Source of the DNA: an uncultured Collinsella sp.
GTDB lineage: Bacteria > Actinomycetota > Coriobacteriia > Coriobacteriales > Coriobacteriaceae
Assembly (NCBI GenBank): GCA_902489855.1
Contig: CABUBS010000009.1
Location: 1 to 22,609 of the forward strand
DNA length: 22,609 bases
Direction of reading: 5' to 3'
The position numbers were made by a program, and so were the translations under genes. The notes beneath the pieces are model-generated. The model was not told where the DNA came from. It ran no database searches and saw nothing but the letters and a program-made list of their open reading frames with translations. Below are positions 8,468 through 15,393 of the stretch, piece by piece (the stretch's first letter is position 1; every line of letters starts with the position of its first letter).

Positions 8468-8927
8468 CTTTATCCGGGCGCATTTGAATTTCGGACATGT
8501 GTAGCGTGGTGCCGCGTGTCTCGCATTCGAGCAGGCAGATGCGTGACGGTCGGCCTAGGGTGCTGAGGTCGACACGATACGTCGCGCGGCTGTCCGTGTA
8601 CTCGACTTGCTCGGCGTCGAGGGTTGCTCCGATTGTCAAGAAAGCGCCTGGTTCGGCACCGACAATCTTGGAGTCCTTTATCTTGACCTTGAACTCTTGG
8701 TAGAGGGACGGGCTGTTGTAGTAAATGGTTCGGGTTCCATCGGTGCACTCATCGGTCGCTTCCCATTTGACGGTGGGCTGGTCCGAGCTGGTTATCAGCA
8801 GTTCTGCTCCAAAAGCTATGGCATGGGTGATGACAACCAGCAATGCCCAGCCGACAAAGAGATAGAGAACCACATATGCAACGGGGTGTTTTGAGCGGAT
8901 GTTTTGGAGCGCGTTGGGGGCATTCAT
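8451..8927 (-). CDS. Single-pass membrane protein of unknown function
   Basis: A 158-residue protein. A short basic N-terminus is followed by one strong hydrophobic helix at about 16-44 (VAYVVLYLFVGWALLVVI), then a beta-rich, probably extracytoplasmic domain of about 110 residues with three cysteines (TDEC near 60, ICLLEC near 135-140) that could form a disulphide. GGAGGT lies six bases upstream of the ATG, and a perfect TATAAT lies about 35 bases upstream. I recognise no family. It is transcribed against its neighbours and lies alone between dnaX and ybaB, so it is probably an accessory insertion together with the DUF4160 pair. Confidence 0.8.
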   Translation of the reverse strand: MNAPNALQNIRSKHPVAYVVLYLFVGWALLVVITHAIAFGAELLITSSDQPTVKWEATDECTDGTRTIYYNSPSLYQEFKVKIKDSKIVGAEPGAFLTIGATLDAEQVEYTDSRATYRVDLSTLGRPSRICLLECETRGTTLHMSEIQMRPDKEPLKG

Positions 8928-8961
8928 GGGGCACCTCCAAATTACTATCTATGGCAATCAA

Positions 8962-8967
8962 ATTATA
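8962..8967 (-). promoter_or_regulatory. Consensus -10 box for the 158-residue membrane protein
   Basis: On the minus strand, bases 8967-8962 read TATAAT exactly, 34 bases before the start codon at 8927. No clear -35 hexamer lies 16-18 bases upstream. Instead that spacer overlaps one arm (8977-8986) of a large inverted repeat, which fits an activated or repressed promoter. Confidence 0.5.
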
Positions 8968-8976
8968 CCCTGCCGC

Positions 8977-9039
8977 CATGTGCGCCGCCTCGAGCAGCGG
9001 TTCGGCATTTAGCTATTTAGTGGCGCACATGAAATGCCG
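8977..9039. repeat. Two interleaved perfect inverted repeats
   Basis: Arm A (8977-8986, CATGTGCGCC) is the exact reverse complement of 9022-9031. Arm B (9003-9010, CGGCATTT) is the exact reverse complement of 9032-9039. The order is A, B, A', B', with A' and B' directly adjacent. In RNA this is either a pseudoknot or two mutually exclusive hairpins; in DNA it could be overlapping operator sites. It lies just upstream of the TATAAT of the minus-strand membrane protein gene. Confidence 0.8.
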
Positions 9040-9069
9040 GATTCGGCTCTACTAGATTGAGTGTGCGAT

Positions 9070-9104
9070 ATTATGCAACCTTGCATAATTCGACCTTGCA
9101 TAAT
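9070..9104. promoter_or_regulatory. Operator-like palindrome plus third repeat
   Basis: ATTATGCAA (9070-9078), CC, then TTGCATAAT (9081-9089) form a perfect 9-base-arm palindrome. A further direct copy, CCTTGCATAAT, lies at 9094-9104, offset 15 bases from the one at 9079-9089. The array looks like a regulator binding site in the gap before ybaB-recR and upstream of the divergent membrane protein gene. The cognate regulator is unknown. Confidence 0.6.
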
Positions 9105-9182
9105 CTTTGAGTGCGGTTTGTATTGGAGGACATGTATATCGACTGAGGTGGCGTGTCCGCCCCGCTCGCTGGCCTCGCGCCG

Positions 9183-9191
9183 TGGTACGAT
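9183..9191 (+). promoter_or_regulatory. Extended -10 promoter candidate for ybaB-recR
   Basis: TGGTACGAT matches an extended -10 element (TGn plus TACGAT). It lies about 75 bases before the ybaB start. No good -35 box is visible upstream, as is common with extended -10 promoters. Confidence 0.4.
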
Positions 9192-9266
9192 TTTTGAGTT
9201 TGAAAGTCCCGCCGTGCTCCGGCTGCCCTTGCAGCTCGGCGTGCGGCCGCACGTAAAGGAGCCATC

Positions 9267-9587
9267 ATGGCCGGTATGAACATGCAGCAGATGATGAAGC
9301 AGGCTCGCAAGATGCAGGAGCAGCTTGCCGCCGCGCAGGAGAACCTCAAGTCCCAGACCGTCGACGCCTCTGCCGGCGGCGGCATGGTCAAGGTGACCGT
9401 TAACGGCGAGATGGAGCTCGTCAACCTCACCATCGATCCCGATGCGCTCGATCCCGAGGACGTCGACATGCTGCAGGACATGATCATGGCTGCCGTCAAC
9501 GAGGCCGTTCGCGGCGTCAACGAGCTCGCCAACAAGCAGATGGGCGCCATCACCGGCGGCCTCAACATCCCGGGCATGCCGTTCTAA
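9267..9587 (+). CDS. ybaB: YbaB/EbfC family nucleoid-associated protein
   Basis: A small DNA-binding protein of 106 residues, the usual family length. Typical features are the N-terminal MNMQQMMKQARKMQEQL helix, the VDASAGGGMVKVTVNGEMEL strands, IDP.AL, a long LQDMI..AVNEA helix, and the GLNIPGMPF C-terminus. Family members bind DNA as tweezers-like dimers and are encoded beside recR and dnaX. AAAGGAG lies 5 bases upstream of the ATG. recR follows after 13 bases, so the two form an operon. Confidence 0.97.
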   Translation: MAGMNMQQMMKQARKMQEQLAAAQENLKSQTVDASAGGGMVKVTVNGEMELVNLTIDPDALDPEDVDMLQDMIMAAVNEAVRGVNELANKQMGAITGGLNIPGMPF

Positions 9588-9600
9588 GACGCGCATATAT

Positions 9601-10197
9601 ATGAGTGCTAACCATAGCCTGCAAAAATTGCTCGATGAGCTGGGCCGTCTGCCGGGCATTGGTCCTAAGTCGGCCCAGCGCATCGCCTATTACCTGTTGG
9701 AGGCTGACGCCGAGGAGGCGCGCCGCCTGGCCGAGGCCATCCTGGAGGTTAAGCAGGAGGTTCACTTTTGCAGCCGCTGCTTTAACTACGCCACGGCCGA
9801 CGAGTGCTCCATCTGCCAGGATTCGATGCGCGACACCACTCGCATTTGCGTGGTGGGCGAGCCGCGCGACGTCCAGGCAATCGAGCGCACGGGCAGCTAC
9901 CATGGCCTGTACCATGTGCTAGGCGGCGTGATCAGCCCCATGGACAAGATTGGTCCCGAGCAGTTGCACATCCGCGAGCTGCTGGCGCGTTTGGGCCACG
10001 AGGATATCCATGAGGTCATCATCGCCACCAACCCCAACATCGAGGGCGAGACCACGGCGAGCTACCTGGCCCGCACTATCAAGCCGCTGGGCGTCGAGGT
10101 GTCGCGTCTGGCGAGTGGTCTGCCCGTGGGCGGCGACCTGGAGTATGCCGACGAGCTTACGCTCGGGCGCGCCATTGAGGCCCGTCGCACGATTTAG
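9601..10197 (+). CDS. recR: Recombination mediator protein RecR
   Basis: A 198-residue protein acting in RecF(O)R gap repair, loading RecA on single-stranded gaps. It has the helix-hairpin-helix (LGRLPGIGPKSAQRIAYYLL, residues 14-33), a C4 zinc finger with cysteines 57, 60, 69 and 72, and a Toprim domain (VVGEPRDV..IE through NPNIEGETTA). It ends with the conserved SRLASGLPVGGDLEYADE and a final ARRTI. The length is standard. The ribosome site before the ATG at 9601 is weak (only an AT-rich GCATATAT), and the 13-base spacing to ybaB suggests coupled translation. Confidence 0.98.
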   Translation: MSANHSLQKLLDELGRLPGIGPKSAQRIAYYLLEADAEEARRLAEAILEVKQEVHFCSRCFNYATADECSICQDSMRDTTRICVVGEPRDVQAIERTGSYHGLYHVLGGVISPMDKIGPEQLHIRELLARLGHEDIHEVIIATNPNIEGETTASYLARTIKPLGVEVSRLASGLPVGGDLEYADELTLGRAIEARRTI

Positions 10198-10234
10198 GTG
10201 GCGAGCCTGCTCCTGCCGTATGTTTTCCTCGCGA

Positions 10235-10264
10235 CGCACGGGGTAGTCATAATTTCCCCGTGCG
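10235..10264 (+). terminator. Strong hairpin downstream of recR
   Basis: CGCACGGGG (10235-10243) pairs perfectly with CCCCGTGCG (10256-10264) around a 12-base AT-rich loop, 38 bases after the recR stop. There is no U-run after it, so it may be a 3' end stabiliser or a factor-assisted terminator rather than a classical intrinsic one. Confidence 0.45.
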
Positions 10265-10272
10265 ACTGTAAG

Positions 10273-10288
10273 TTTGTTGTGCAACAAA
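10273..10288. promoter_or_regulatory. Palindromic operator candidate, site 1
   Basis: TTTGTTG and CAACAAA (10273-10288) form seven-base arms around TG. The core GTTGTGCAAC (10276-10285) nearly repeats as GTTGCGCAAC 73 bases downstream, in the same leader of the second kinase/FHA operon. Confidence 0.4.
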
Positions 10289-10348
10289 GATGCTTTGTAT
10301 CCGCTTATCGCATGGATGCTTCCACTCGCATCCTTAATTTGCCCATTC

Positions 10349-10358
10349 GTTGCGCAAC
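10349..10358. promoter_or_regulatory. Palindromic operator candidate, site 2
   Basis: GTTGCGCAAC is a perfect 10-base palindrome matching site 1 at nine of ten positions. It overlaps the region where a -35 box for the downstream operon would lie. Confidence 0.4.
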
Positions 10359-10371
10359 CTTTTGGGTTCGC

Positions 10372-10380
10372 TGATACACT
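10372..10380 (+). promoter_or_regulatory. Extended -10 promoter candidate for second kinase/FHA operon
   Basis: TGATACACT matches TGn plus TACACT. A possible -35, TTGCGC (10350-10355), is 19 bases upstream and inside palindrome site 2. Transcripts would begin near 10387, only about 15 bases before a terminator-like hairpin. Confidence 0.4.
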
Positions 10381-10402
10381 CAAATATGGATTCGAATGAA
10401 TG

Positions 10403-10430
10403 CGCCGCTCCCGAGCGGCGTGTTTTTGTT
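10403..10430 (+). terminator. Terminator-like hairpin in operon leader, possible attenuator
   Basis: CGCCGCT (10403-10409) pairs with AGCGGCG (10414-10420) and is followed by TGTTTTTGTT, the form of an intrinsic terminator. It ends only one base before the ribosome site GGAGGAG (10431-10437) of the next gene, so transcripts of that operon must either start downstream or read through it. Confidence 0.6.
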
Positions 10431-10442
10431 GGAGGAGAACGC

Positions 10443-11348
10443 ATGCGGCCCGGTGGCACTCAGACAAAGCGCGGCGCCGCGGTGCGCATGCGACGCCGAC
10501 TGGGCTTGGCGCCGCGGGCGTACGCACTGCTGTCTTGCTCGCTGGTGCTGGTCATAGCTGGCGTTTCTGCCTATGGCATGACCGTGCCGTCCATGATGCA
10601 GGCACATGCCGCACGCGAACCGCGCGTGGGGCATGAGGTCAAAAGTGATCTGGGCACCACGACTGGATATGCTTGGGCAAGTGTGGTCGCGCATATTGTG
10701 TTTGGCGCCGACGACGCGGACGGCGCCGAGGCCCCGGACAACGAAGTCACGCTTGCCAATGGCAAAACCATCGTGCTCACCAACACCAAGATCATCGATC
10801 GGTTGTCCAACAATAGCGTGGCGGCAACGGTGAATAAGGTCGAGCGGCAGAAGGAGCAGGACGCCCAGCAGTCCGGAAAGCCCGGTAGCTCGGATACTTC
10901 TGTCTCCGGCTCGGATTCGTCGAGTTCGGGCGGCGGCTCTGGGTCGGGTTCCTCTGCCGGAGGGTCTGGAAACGGCGGCTCGACGGGCGGCAACGCTGAC
11001 AACGATGCAAACTCCGGTGGCCTTTCCGCTGCTGAGGAAGAGAGCATTCACAGTTGGCTTGTGACCAAGTACAACATGCTCGACGGCTATGTTTCTCGTG
11101 CCAATGACGTGGTTTCGACCTATAACTCTACGGGAGATCCCAGGCCGTGCGACAGCCTGGTCGGGGAGATGTTTGTCATTCGAGCCGAGTTCGGTCGTCA
11201 GACATTCTCGCCCCGGTCAAAGTGGTATCAGCAGTATGCCAATCTGTGGGGCTGTTACACCAACCTATGTCAATGGGTCGGCCATTACGGCGATGATGAC
11301 GTCGCGCTCGGTAACTTCAACAATAACGTGGCGGCGCTTGCCCTATGA
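10443..11348 (+). CDS. Membrane-anchored or secreted protein with Ser/Gly linker
   Basis: A 301-residue protein of no recognised family. The N-terminus is basic (KRGAAVRMRRRLG), followed by a hydrophobic helix at about 26-46 that may be a signal anchor or a signal peptide with an AHA-type cleavage site. A soluble segment to about 140 contains EVTLANGKTIVLTNTKII. A low-complexity Ser/Gly/Asn linker spans about 143-200, and a C-terminal domain of about 100 residues is rich in Tyr/Trp/Asn and has three cysteines. GGAGGAG lies 5 bases upstream of the ATG at 10443; earlier in-frame codons lack this. Its stop overlaps the kinase start by ATGA, so it is likely an extracytoplasmic partner or substrate of that kinase (inference). 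Confidence 0.8.
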   Translation: MRPGGTQTKRGAAVRMRRRLGLAPRAYALLSCSLVLVIAGVSAYGMTVPSMMQAHAAREPRVGHEVKSDLGTTTGYAWASVVAHIVFGADDADGAEAPDNEVTLANGKTIVLTNTKIIDRLSNNSVAATVNKVERQKEQDAQQSGKPGSSDTSVSGSDSSSSGGGSGSGSSAGGSGNGGSTGGNADNDANSGGLSAAEEESIHSWLVTKYNMLDGYVSRANDVVSTYNSTGDPRPCDSLVGEMFVIRAEFGRQTFSPRSKWYQQYANLWGCYTNLCQWVGHYGDDDVALGNFNNNVAALAL

Positions 11349-13189
11349 TGACCGATCTTGCATCCACCACACCACAATCGCTCGGTCGCGATCCCATGGT
11401 CGGCCTGCGCCTGGCGCGTGTCGACGGGTTTGAGCCGGCCATTGCGCTCGGTCAGGACGAACTGTCTGCCTATCTGCGTCGTTTTACGATACTGTTTGCC
11501 GACGATGCCACCATGCGCCGTGGCGGTATCGGCCGCGTGACGCGTGCCGTCAACGCCCAAGGCGAGGCCGTAGCACTCAAACAGCTCATCTTGCCGACGC
11601 GCGATGAGTTTGACGACGATGCCGCCCATGAGGCGCTGGTCGCCAAGTTCAAAGCGGCATTTCGCGAGGAATATGAATGCCATCGCGCCCTTTCGGGCCT
11701 TAAGGGCTTTCCCCGCCTCTATGGCTGGGGCGAGGTTGACGGTGTGCCTGCAATTGTCATGGAATGGGTCGAGGGCGAGACGCTTGCCCGCTTGCGTTCG
11801 CGACTTGCCGTGGACGATGCCGGCCGCCTATCGCCGCTTGTGGCGGCGCGCTTGGGGCGCGACCTGTTCGACCTGCTCTGCCGCATGAGCCTGGTGGGTG
11901 AGGGCTTTGTCCATCGCGATATCTCGCCCGCTAATATTATGGTGCGTACGGCGCGTCTGCCGCTTGACCGGCAGCTTGCCGAGGGCACCTTTGACCTGTG
12001 CCTGATCGACTTTGGCTCGTCGCTGGCGCTCGAGCCTGCGTCGGCCGTGGCCGGTACCGGCGGCAAGGCGTCGTTTACGGAGCGTTATGCCACGCTGCGT
12101 CGCGCGACGGTTGCCTATGCCCCGCCCGAGATGCTCACCGACGATATTCCCGACCTGCGCGCTTTGCGTATGTCGCCGGCGATCGACGTCTATGCCGCGG
12201 CAAGCACGGTTTACGAGCTCATTGCCGGCGTCGCGCCATACGAAGCCGCGCCGAGCACTTCGGGCACCTCGGGTTCGCGCAAAAAGACGCGCGACATCGC
12301 GAGCCCCTACCGTCTCAAGATGGACACGCGGCCCGACTATCCCATTGGTGCCCATGCGCCCGGTTGTGATTTGACTCAGCTGCTTCGTCGTGAGCCCGAT
12401 GTGGCGCTCGCCGCGGCCGAGCAGGCCCAGCAGCTAGGGCTTGAGCCGGATTCCGAAGAGCTACGCGATGCGCTGGCGTTTGTCGATGCCCAGCTGTTCG
12501 ACGTGGTGATGGCCTGTCTGTCCAGTCATCAAAAAGATCGTCCCGAGCCGGCGGCGGTCGAGGCGGCGCTCTCGGCGTTTTGTGACCACTATGCGCAAAA
12601 TGTCGGTCGTTCGCTTCGCGGCGAGCCGCTCACGCCGTGCCCCATGGATGCGTCTGGCCGCGCGGTTCGTCGCGCGCTGATGGTCGGCGCGACGGTCGTC
12701 TGTGGCGTGGTTTGGGCTGTGGTCGTGGTTTCGGCCGCGCTGCTGGCGTCGGGCGCCCGCGTGACGGCGACTTTGGGATCGCTCGTGTGGTCTGGGTCGC
12801 TACCGGGTATTATTGCCGCACTGGCGTTGGCGCTGCCAGGCATAGCCGGCGTTACCGCGGGGGCACTTGCGCGCAATCGGCGCTCGGGGTTCCTGCAGGG
12901 TGTGCTTGCGCTTTCTGCCTGCGAGGTTCCGGTGCTGGTTGTGGCTGCATGTAGCGTATTTTCCCAACGCGCCGTGATGGGCGGCCTTGTTGCCGCTCTG
13001 GTTGCAACCTATACGCTTACGTGGTTTTTGCTTGCGATGGGCTTTGCCTTTGAACTTCCCGTTTCGGCACCGCGACGCACAAAAGCCCAGATGGCGACTC
13101 CGTTTGCCGGTGGAGCCGCAGCTGCCCGTACTTTTGGCGGACCTGTCGAAGTATCGTCCGATTCTATTTCTACGACCAAGGAGGCCTAG
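11345..13189 (+). CDS. Ser/Thr protein kinase with C-terminal membrane segments
   Basis: A 614-residue eukaryotic-like kinase. The catalytic domain covers about 45-410: glycine loop RGGIGRV near 59-65, VALK lysine at 79, MEWVEGETL hinge near 139, HRDISPANIMV at 190-200, IDFGSS at 221-226, AYAPPEML, and DVYAAASTVYEL. The domain carries insertions between the HRD and DFG motifs and after the P+1 loop, so it is longer than a typical bacterial kinase. About four hydrophobic helices follow from about 444 to 562, with a short cytosolic tail. It is unlike the first kinase in the window in both catalytic loop (RD type) and membrane layout, so the two are not recent duplicates. The start overlaps the previous gene by ATGA, and an FHA gene follows after 3 bases. 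Confidence 0.9.
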   Translation: MMTDLASTTPQSLGRDPMVGLRLARVDGFEPAIALGQDELSAYLRRFTILFADDATMRRGGIGRVTRAVNAQGEAVALKQLILPTRDEFDDDAAHEALVAKFKAAFREEYECHRALSGLKGFPRLYGWGEVDGVPAIVMEWVEGETLARLRSRLAVDDAGRLSPLVAARLGRDLFDLLCRMSLVGEGFVHRDISPANIMVRTARLPLDRQLAEGTFDLCLIDFGSSLALEPASAVAGTGGKASFTERYATLRRATVAYAPPEMLTDDIPDLRALRMSPAIDVYAAASTVYELIAGVAPYEAAPSTSGTSGSRKKTRDIASPYRLKMDTRPDYPIGAHAPGCDLTQLLRREPDVALAAAEQAQQLGLEPDSEELRDALAFVDAQLFDVVMACLSSHQKDRPEPAAVEAALSAFCDHYAQNVGRSLRGEPLTPCPMDASGRAVRRALMVGATVVCGVVWAVVVVSAALLASGARVTATLGSLVWSGSLPGIIAALALALPGIAGVTAGALARNRRSGFLQGVLALSACEVPVLVVAACSVFSQRAVMGGLVAALVATYTLTWFLLAMGFAFELPVSAPRRTKAQMATPFAGGAAAARTFGGPVEVSSDSISTTKEA

Positions 13190-13192
13190 GTC

Positions 13193-14131
13193 ATGGCATC
13201 TCAAGTTGAGCTCACCCCATGCGGGGCCATGTTTGACATCTTTAAGCGCGCGGCGCATCTGAGCCATATCGAGCTGTGCGGCTTGGTGCTTTCGTCCCGT
13301 CCGCTCGCCGACGGCCGAAGCCCGCAGAGCCGAGCCGCCGATCGCTCTTGGGTTTCCCGCTTTATCGTTCGCGCGCCGGTCGGCACGCTTCAGCAGCGCT
13401 ACTTTGCCGAATACGGTACCTCGGCTGCGCGTATTATGTCGCAACTGGCCCTGCGCCAGCGCAATCCCATGGACTCCACGGCTGTGATCAATATGGTGTG
13501 CGGTCCTGCAGGTGAACCGATGGTACGCGCGCTCGAAGAGTGCCACCAGGACACGAATCTCTATCGCAACGCGCTCGATCGCCTGTCCCAGGCGGCGGAA
13601 CTCATGCCCGCCGAGCGCGCCGAGACCGTGCTGGTGCTGTTTGTCGCCGTCGGTTGTTCGGCGGATGTGCGGTCCTCGGTGAACTATGCCATCGACTACG
13701 CGCACGCGACCTGTGGCGGAGGCACCTCCACGCCGCGTTCGCTTGGCATGTCGCTGACCGCGGGCGAACGCGAACCCGCCCCGGCGCACCCCTTGGGCTT
13801 GCTGCGCGTGCAAAACAGTTTTGTCGTGAGCGCCCCGCGCTGGATTCAGCCGAGCGAGCAGGGTGTTGAGATTGGCGCGCTGGCCACTGGTGAGGGCGAT
13901 ATTACCGACGTCGGCGATGATGTCTCGGCCCGCCATGCCCATATCTGGTGCGATGCTCAAAATATCTGGCACGTCGAGGACTTGTCGTCCACCAACGGAA
14001 CCGTGGTGGTAAACGGGGCCACGCGCGTCTGCATTCAGGTCGAGCCCGGCCGTTCCGCCCAACTCAATCCCGGCGACGAGCTCAAGCTCGGCGAATCCAC
14101 TACCTACGCCATCCTCTTCGGTGCTCTCTAG
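13193..14131 (+). CDS. FHA domain protein of the second kinase operon
   Basis: A 312-residue cytosolic protein. Residues 1-170 form an unrecognised, partly helical domain (FKRAAHLSHIELCGLVL early on). A C-terminal FHA domain from about 215 to 312 has IGALATGEGDIT, SARHAHIWC and LSSTNGTVVVNG, the phosphothreonine-binding loops. It probably reads phosphorylation by the adjacent kinase. AAGGAGG lies 8 bases upstream of the ATG, and the gap to the kinase stop is 3 bases. The 3' end of this gene and its downstream flank occur again, diverged, at 20445-20982. Confidence 0.9.
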   Translation: MASQVELTPCGAMFDIFKRAAHLSHIELCGLVLSSRPLADGRSPQSRAADRSWVSRFIVRAPVGTLQQRYFAEYGTSAARIMSQLALRQRNPMDSTAVINMVCGPAGEPMVRALEECHQDTNLYRNALDRLSQAAELMPAERAETVLVLFVAVGCSADVRSSVNYAIDYAHATCGGGTSTPRSLGMSLTAGEREPAPAHPLGLLRVQNSFVVSAPRWIQPSEQGVEIGALATGEGDITDVGDDVSARHAHIWCDAQNIWHVEDLSSTNGTVVVNGATRVCIQVEPGRSAQLNPGDELKLGESTTYAILFGAL

Positions 14132-14247
14132 CCGGTAGATAGGGGCGTTCCTTTTCTGCCGGCTGGGGACACTCCTTGGCGCGCCAGAGCCGGTCGCCTG
14201 GGGATGGAGGGGCCATTTTGGCCCTTGGCGGTCAGTCGGGGCGAAAC
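13703..14247 (+). repeat. Left copy of FHA-3'-end direct repeat
   Basis: About 545 bases, the last about 143 codons of the FHA gene plus about 115 downstream bases, recur in the same orientation at 20445-20982. Substitutions are scattered through both, with a three-codon indel in the FHA loop, so this is an old duplication or paralogue. Between the copies lies the low-G+C island. Confidence 0.9.
14132..14162 (+). terminator. Hairpin after FHA gene, left copy
   Basis: CCGGTAG (14132-14138) pairs with CTGCCGG (14156-14162) with one G-U pair, directly after the stop codon. Inside is a GGGGCGTTCC segment and a CTTTT run. A second hairpin, GGGCCA/TGGCCC (14210-14224), follows 47 bases later. Both recur in the right copy, so this could be a REP-like dispersed element as well as a terminator. 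Confidence 0.45.
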
Positions 14248-14428
14248 TAGAAGATCTTTCCGATTCGCGGCTGTTCATGCTTGTAGAGCATCTAAAACAA
14301 TAGGATGTTATTCTGGAATATGCCGGGTGCGTGAACTTGCCTGTCTTAGCCTTAATAAGGTATAGGGGAGTTTGGCTCAGGGGTTCCGTCTTGTTCTTCA
14401 GCGCAGTATTGTGGGACAGATTTGCTGA
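14248..14428. other. Unassigned AT-rich stretch at left island boundary
   Basis: No gene is supported here. The same reading frame as the methyltransferase pseudogene can be followed leftward to about 14366 but has stops at 14363 and 14426, so degraded 5' coding sequence may extend into it. Confidence 0.4.
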
Positions 14429-15078
14429 GATTGGCGCCTTACACCGCAGAGCGCACGGAAGGCTCTCGATTTGTGTTCTGGCCCCAGAATACAGGGCCTG
14501 ATACTTACCAACTGTGGCATGGATGTAACATCTGTAGAAATCAACCCTTTTGTTGTCGACCTTTGTAAGAAAAACACTGCCATCAACTCTTTGGATGACG
14601 AAACTAGGGTGCTTGAGGGGAGCCTTTACTCCCCTCTGAGAGATGACTCATGTTTTTCGCTTGTCGTTGTGAATCCTCCGTTGCTGCCGATTCCGGATGA
14701 GATTCCTTATCCCTTCGTTTGAGATGGAGGACAATCGGGTCTGGATAAAACACTTCGTATTCTTAAGGGTGGCGATACGCATTTAGAGAAAAACGGTAAA
14801 TACTGCTAATAGGGGTGACGACGATGGTGCAGGGGCGACCCGCGATGCTCTCATCAATACGTCGGATACTTGGGAAATCAGGTCTAGATGCATGTATGAT
14901 GATGCTGTGTGGCTATTCAATTAATCCGCGTTCCGAATGGGTGCAGGGTATAGCTGCGACATCGTATGCTTTTGACCCGGCGCGATACTCAGATATTTCT
15001 GAGGCGGTTGACGAAGTTTATACGCACTATGCCGCGCAAGGCGTTTCGGAAGTTTGCACATCTACGTTACGGGCTTAG
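14429..15078 (+). pseudogene. Decayed class I SAM-dependent methyltransferase
   Basis: Three consecutive fragments read as one methyltransferase of the HemK/release-factor-type fold. Fragment 1 (14429-14719) has motif I as LDLCSGP.IQGL, then VTSVEINP (acidic loop), and NPPLLPIPDE, the NPP catalytic motif. A TGA at 14720 interrupts the expected PFVGDGG. Fragment 2 continues in the same frame (DGGQSGLDKTLRIL) to about 14800. There the frame shifts by one base into fragment 3 (14800-15078), which reads ILLIGVTTMVQGRP and ends at a TAG. Another in-frame TGA at 14426 precedes fragment 1. The glycine-rich motif I is altered (GPR for GxG). It is probably non-functional. Whether it once modified the island's peptides cannot be told. 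Confidence 0.75.
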
Positions 15079-15393
15079 GTTTCTTCAAGCGAGCAGGCCG
15101 GTTGCGTTATTTCGAGCGATTTTTCTAGTCTAGACGACAAAAGGCAAAGGATTTGATGGGTATAAAACGCGGACGTTTGTGGGCGGATGCTCAAATCTAT
15201 TGTGGCAATCGGGCGGTTGAAAAAGATATTTCAACCGCCCGATTGCCAGGTTCGTCGGAGGAGATGTCCGATTCCGACTCTCTTGTAGGAAGAGCTTGAG
15301 ATCGTATTGGCCCAAGGCAATCTTAAAGCAGTCTCATTGGCAAATCTTCGCTCCTGTTGTGTTGAGGTGTAAGGTATCAGTGATTGATGTTTT
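15079..15393. other. Non-coding gap before ABC gene
   Basis: 315 bases dominated by the long inverted repeat at 15203-15248. A 47-codon frame (15156-15299) has an AAAGG site but contains the whole hairpin and resembles nothing known, so I do not call it a gene. No clear promoter box was identified. Confidence 0.4.
15203..15248. repeat. Perfect 20-base-arm inverted repeat
   Basis: Bases 15203-15222 are the exact reverse complement of 15229-15248, with a 6-base loop (AAGATA). The arm core is CAATCGGGCGGTTGAAA. No U-tract follows on either strand, so a simple terminator is unlikely. It stands about 145 bases before the ABC exporter start. Confidence 0.85.

Noticed and set aside
8928..9266. Possible SRP RNA or tRNA gene near dnaX-recR
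   Set aside because: I found neither the GGAAGGAAGCAG-type SRP core nor a T-loop GGTTCGA with matching stems anywhere in this gap.
15156..15299. 47-codon frame with an AAAGG ribosome-like site before the ABC gene
   Set aside because: It contains the whole perfect inverted repeat, has only one Cys and no family resemblance, so coding is not supported.
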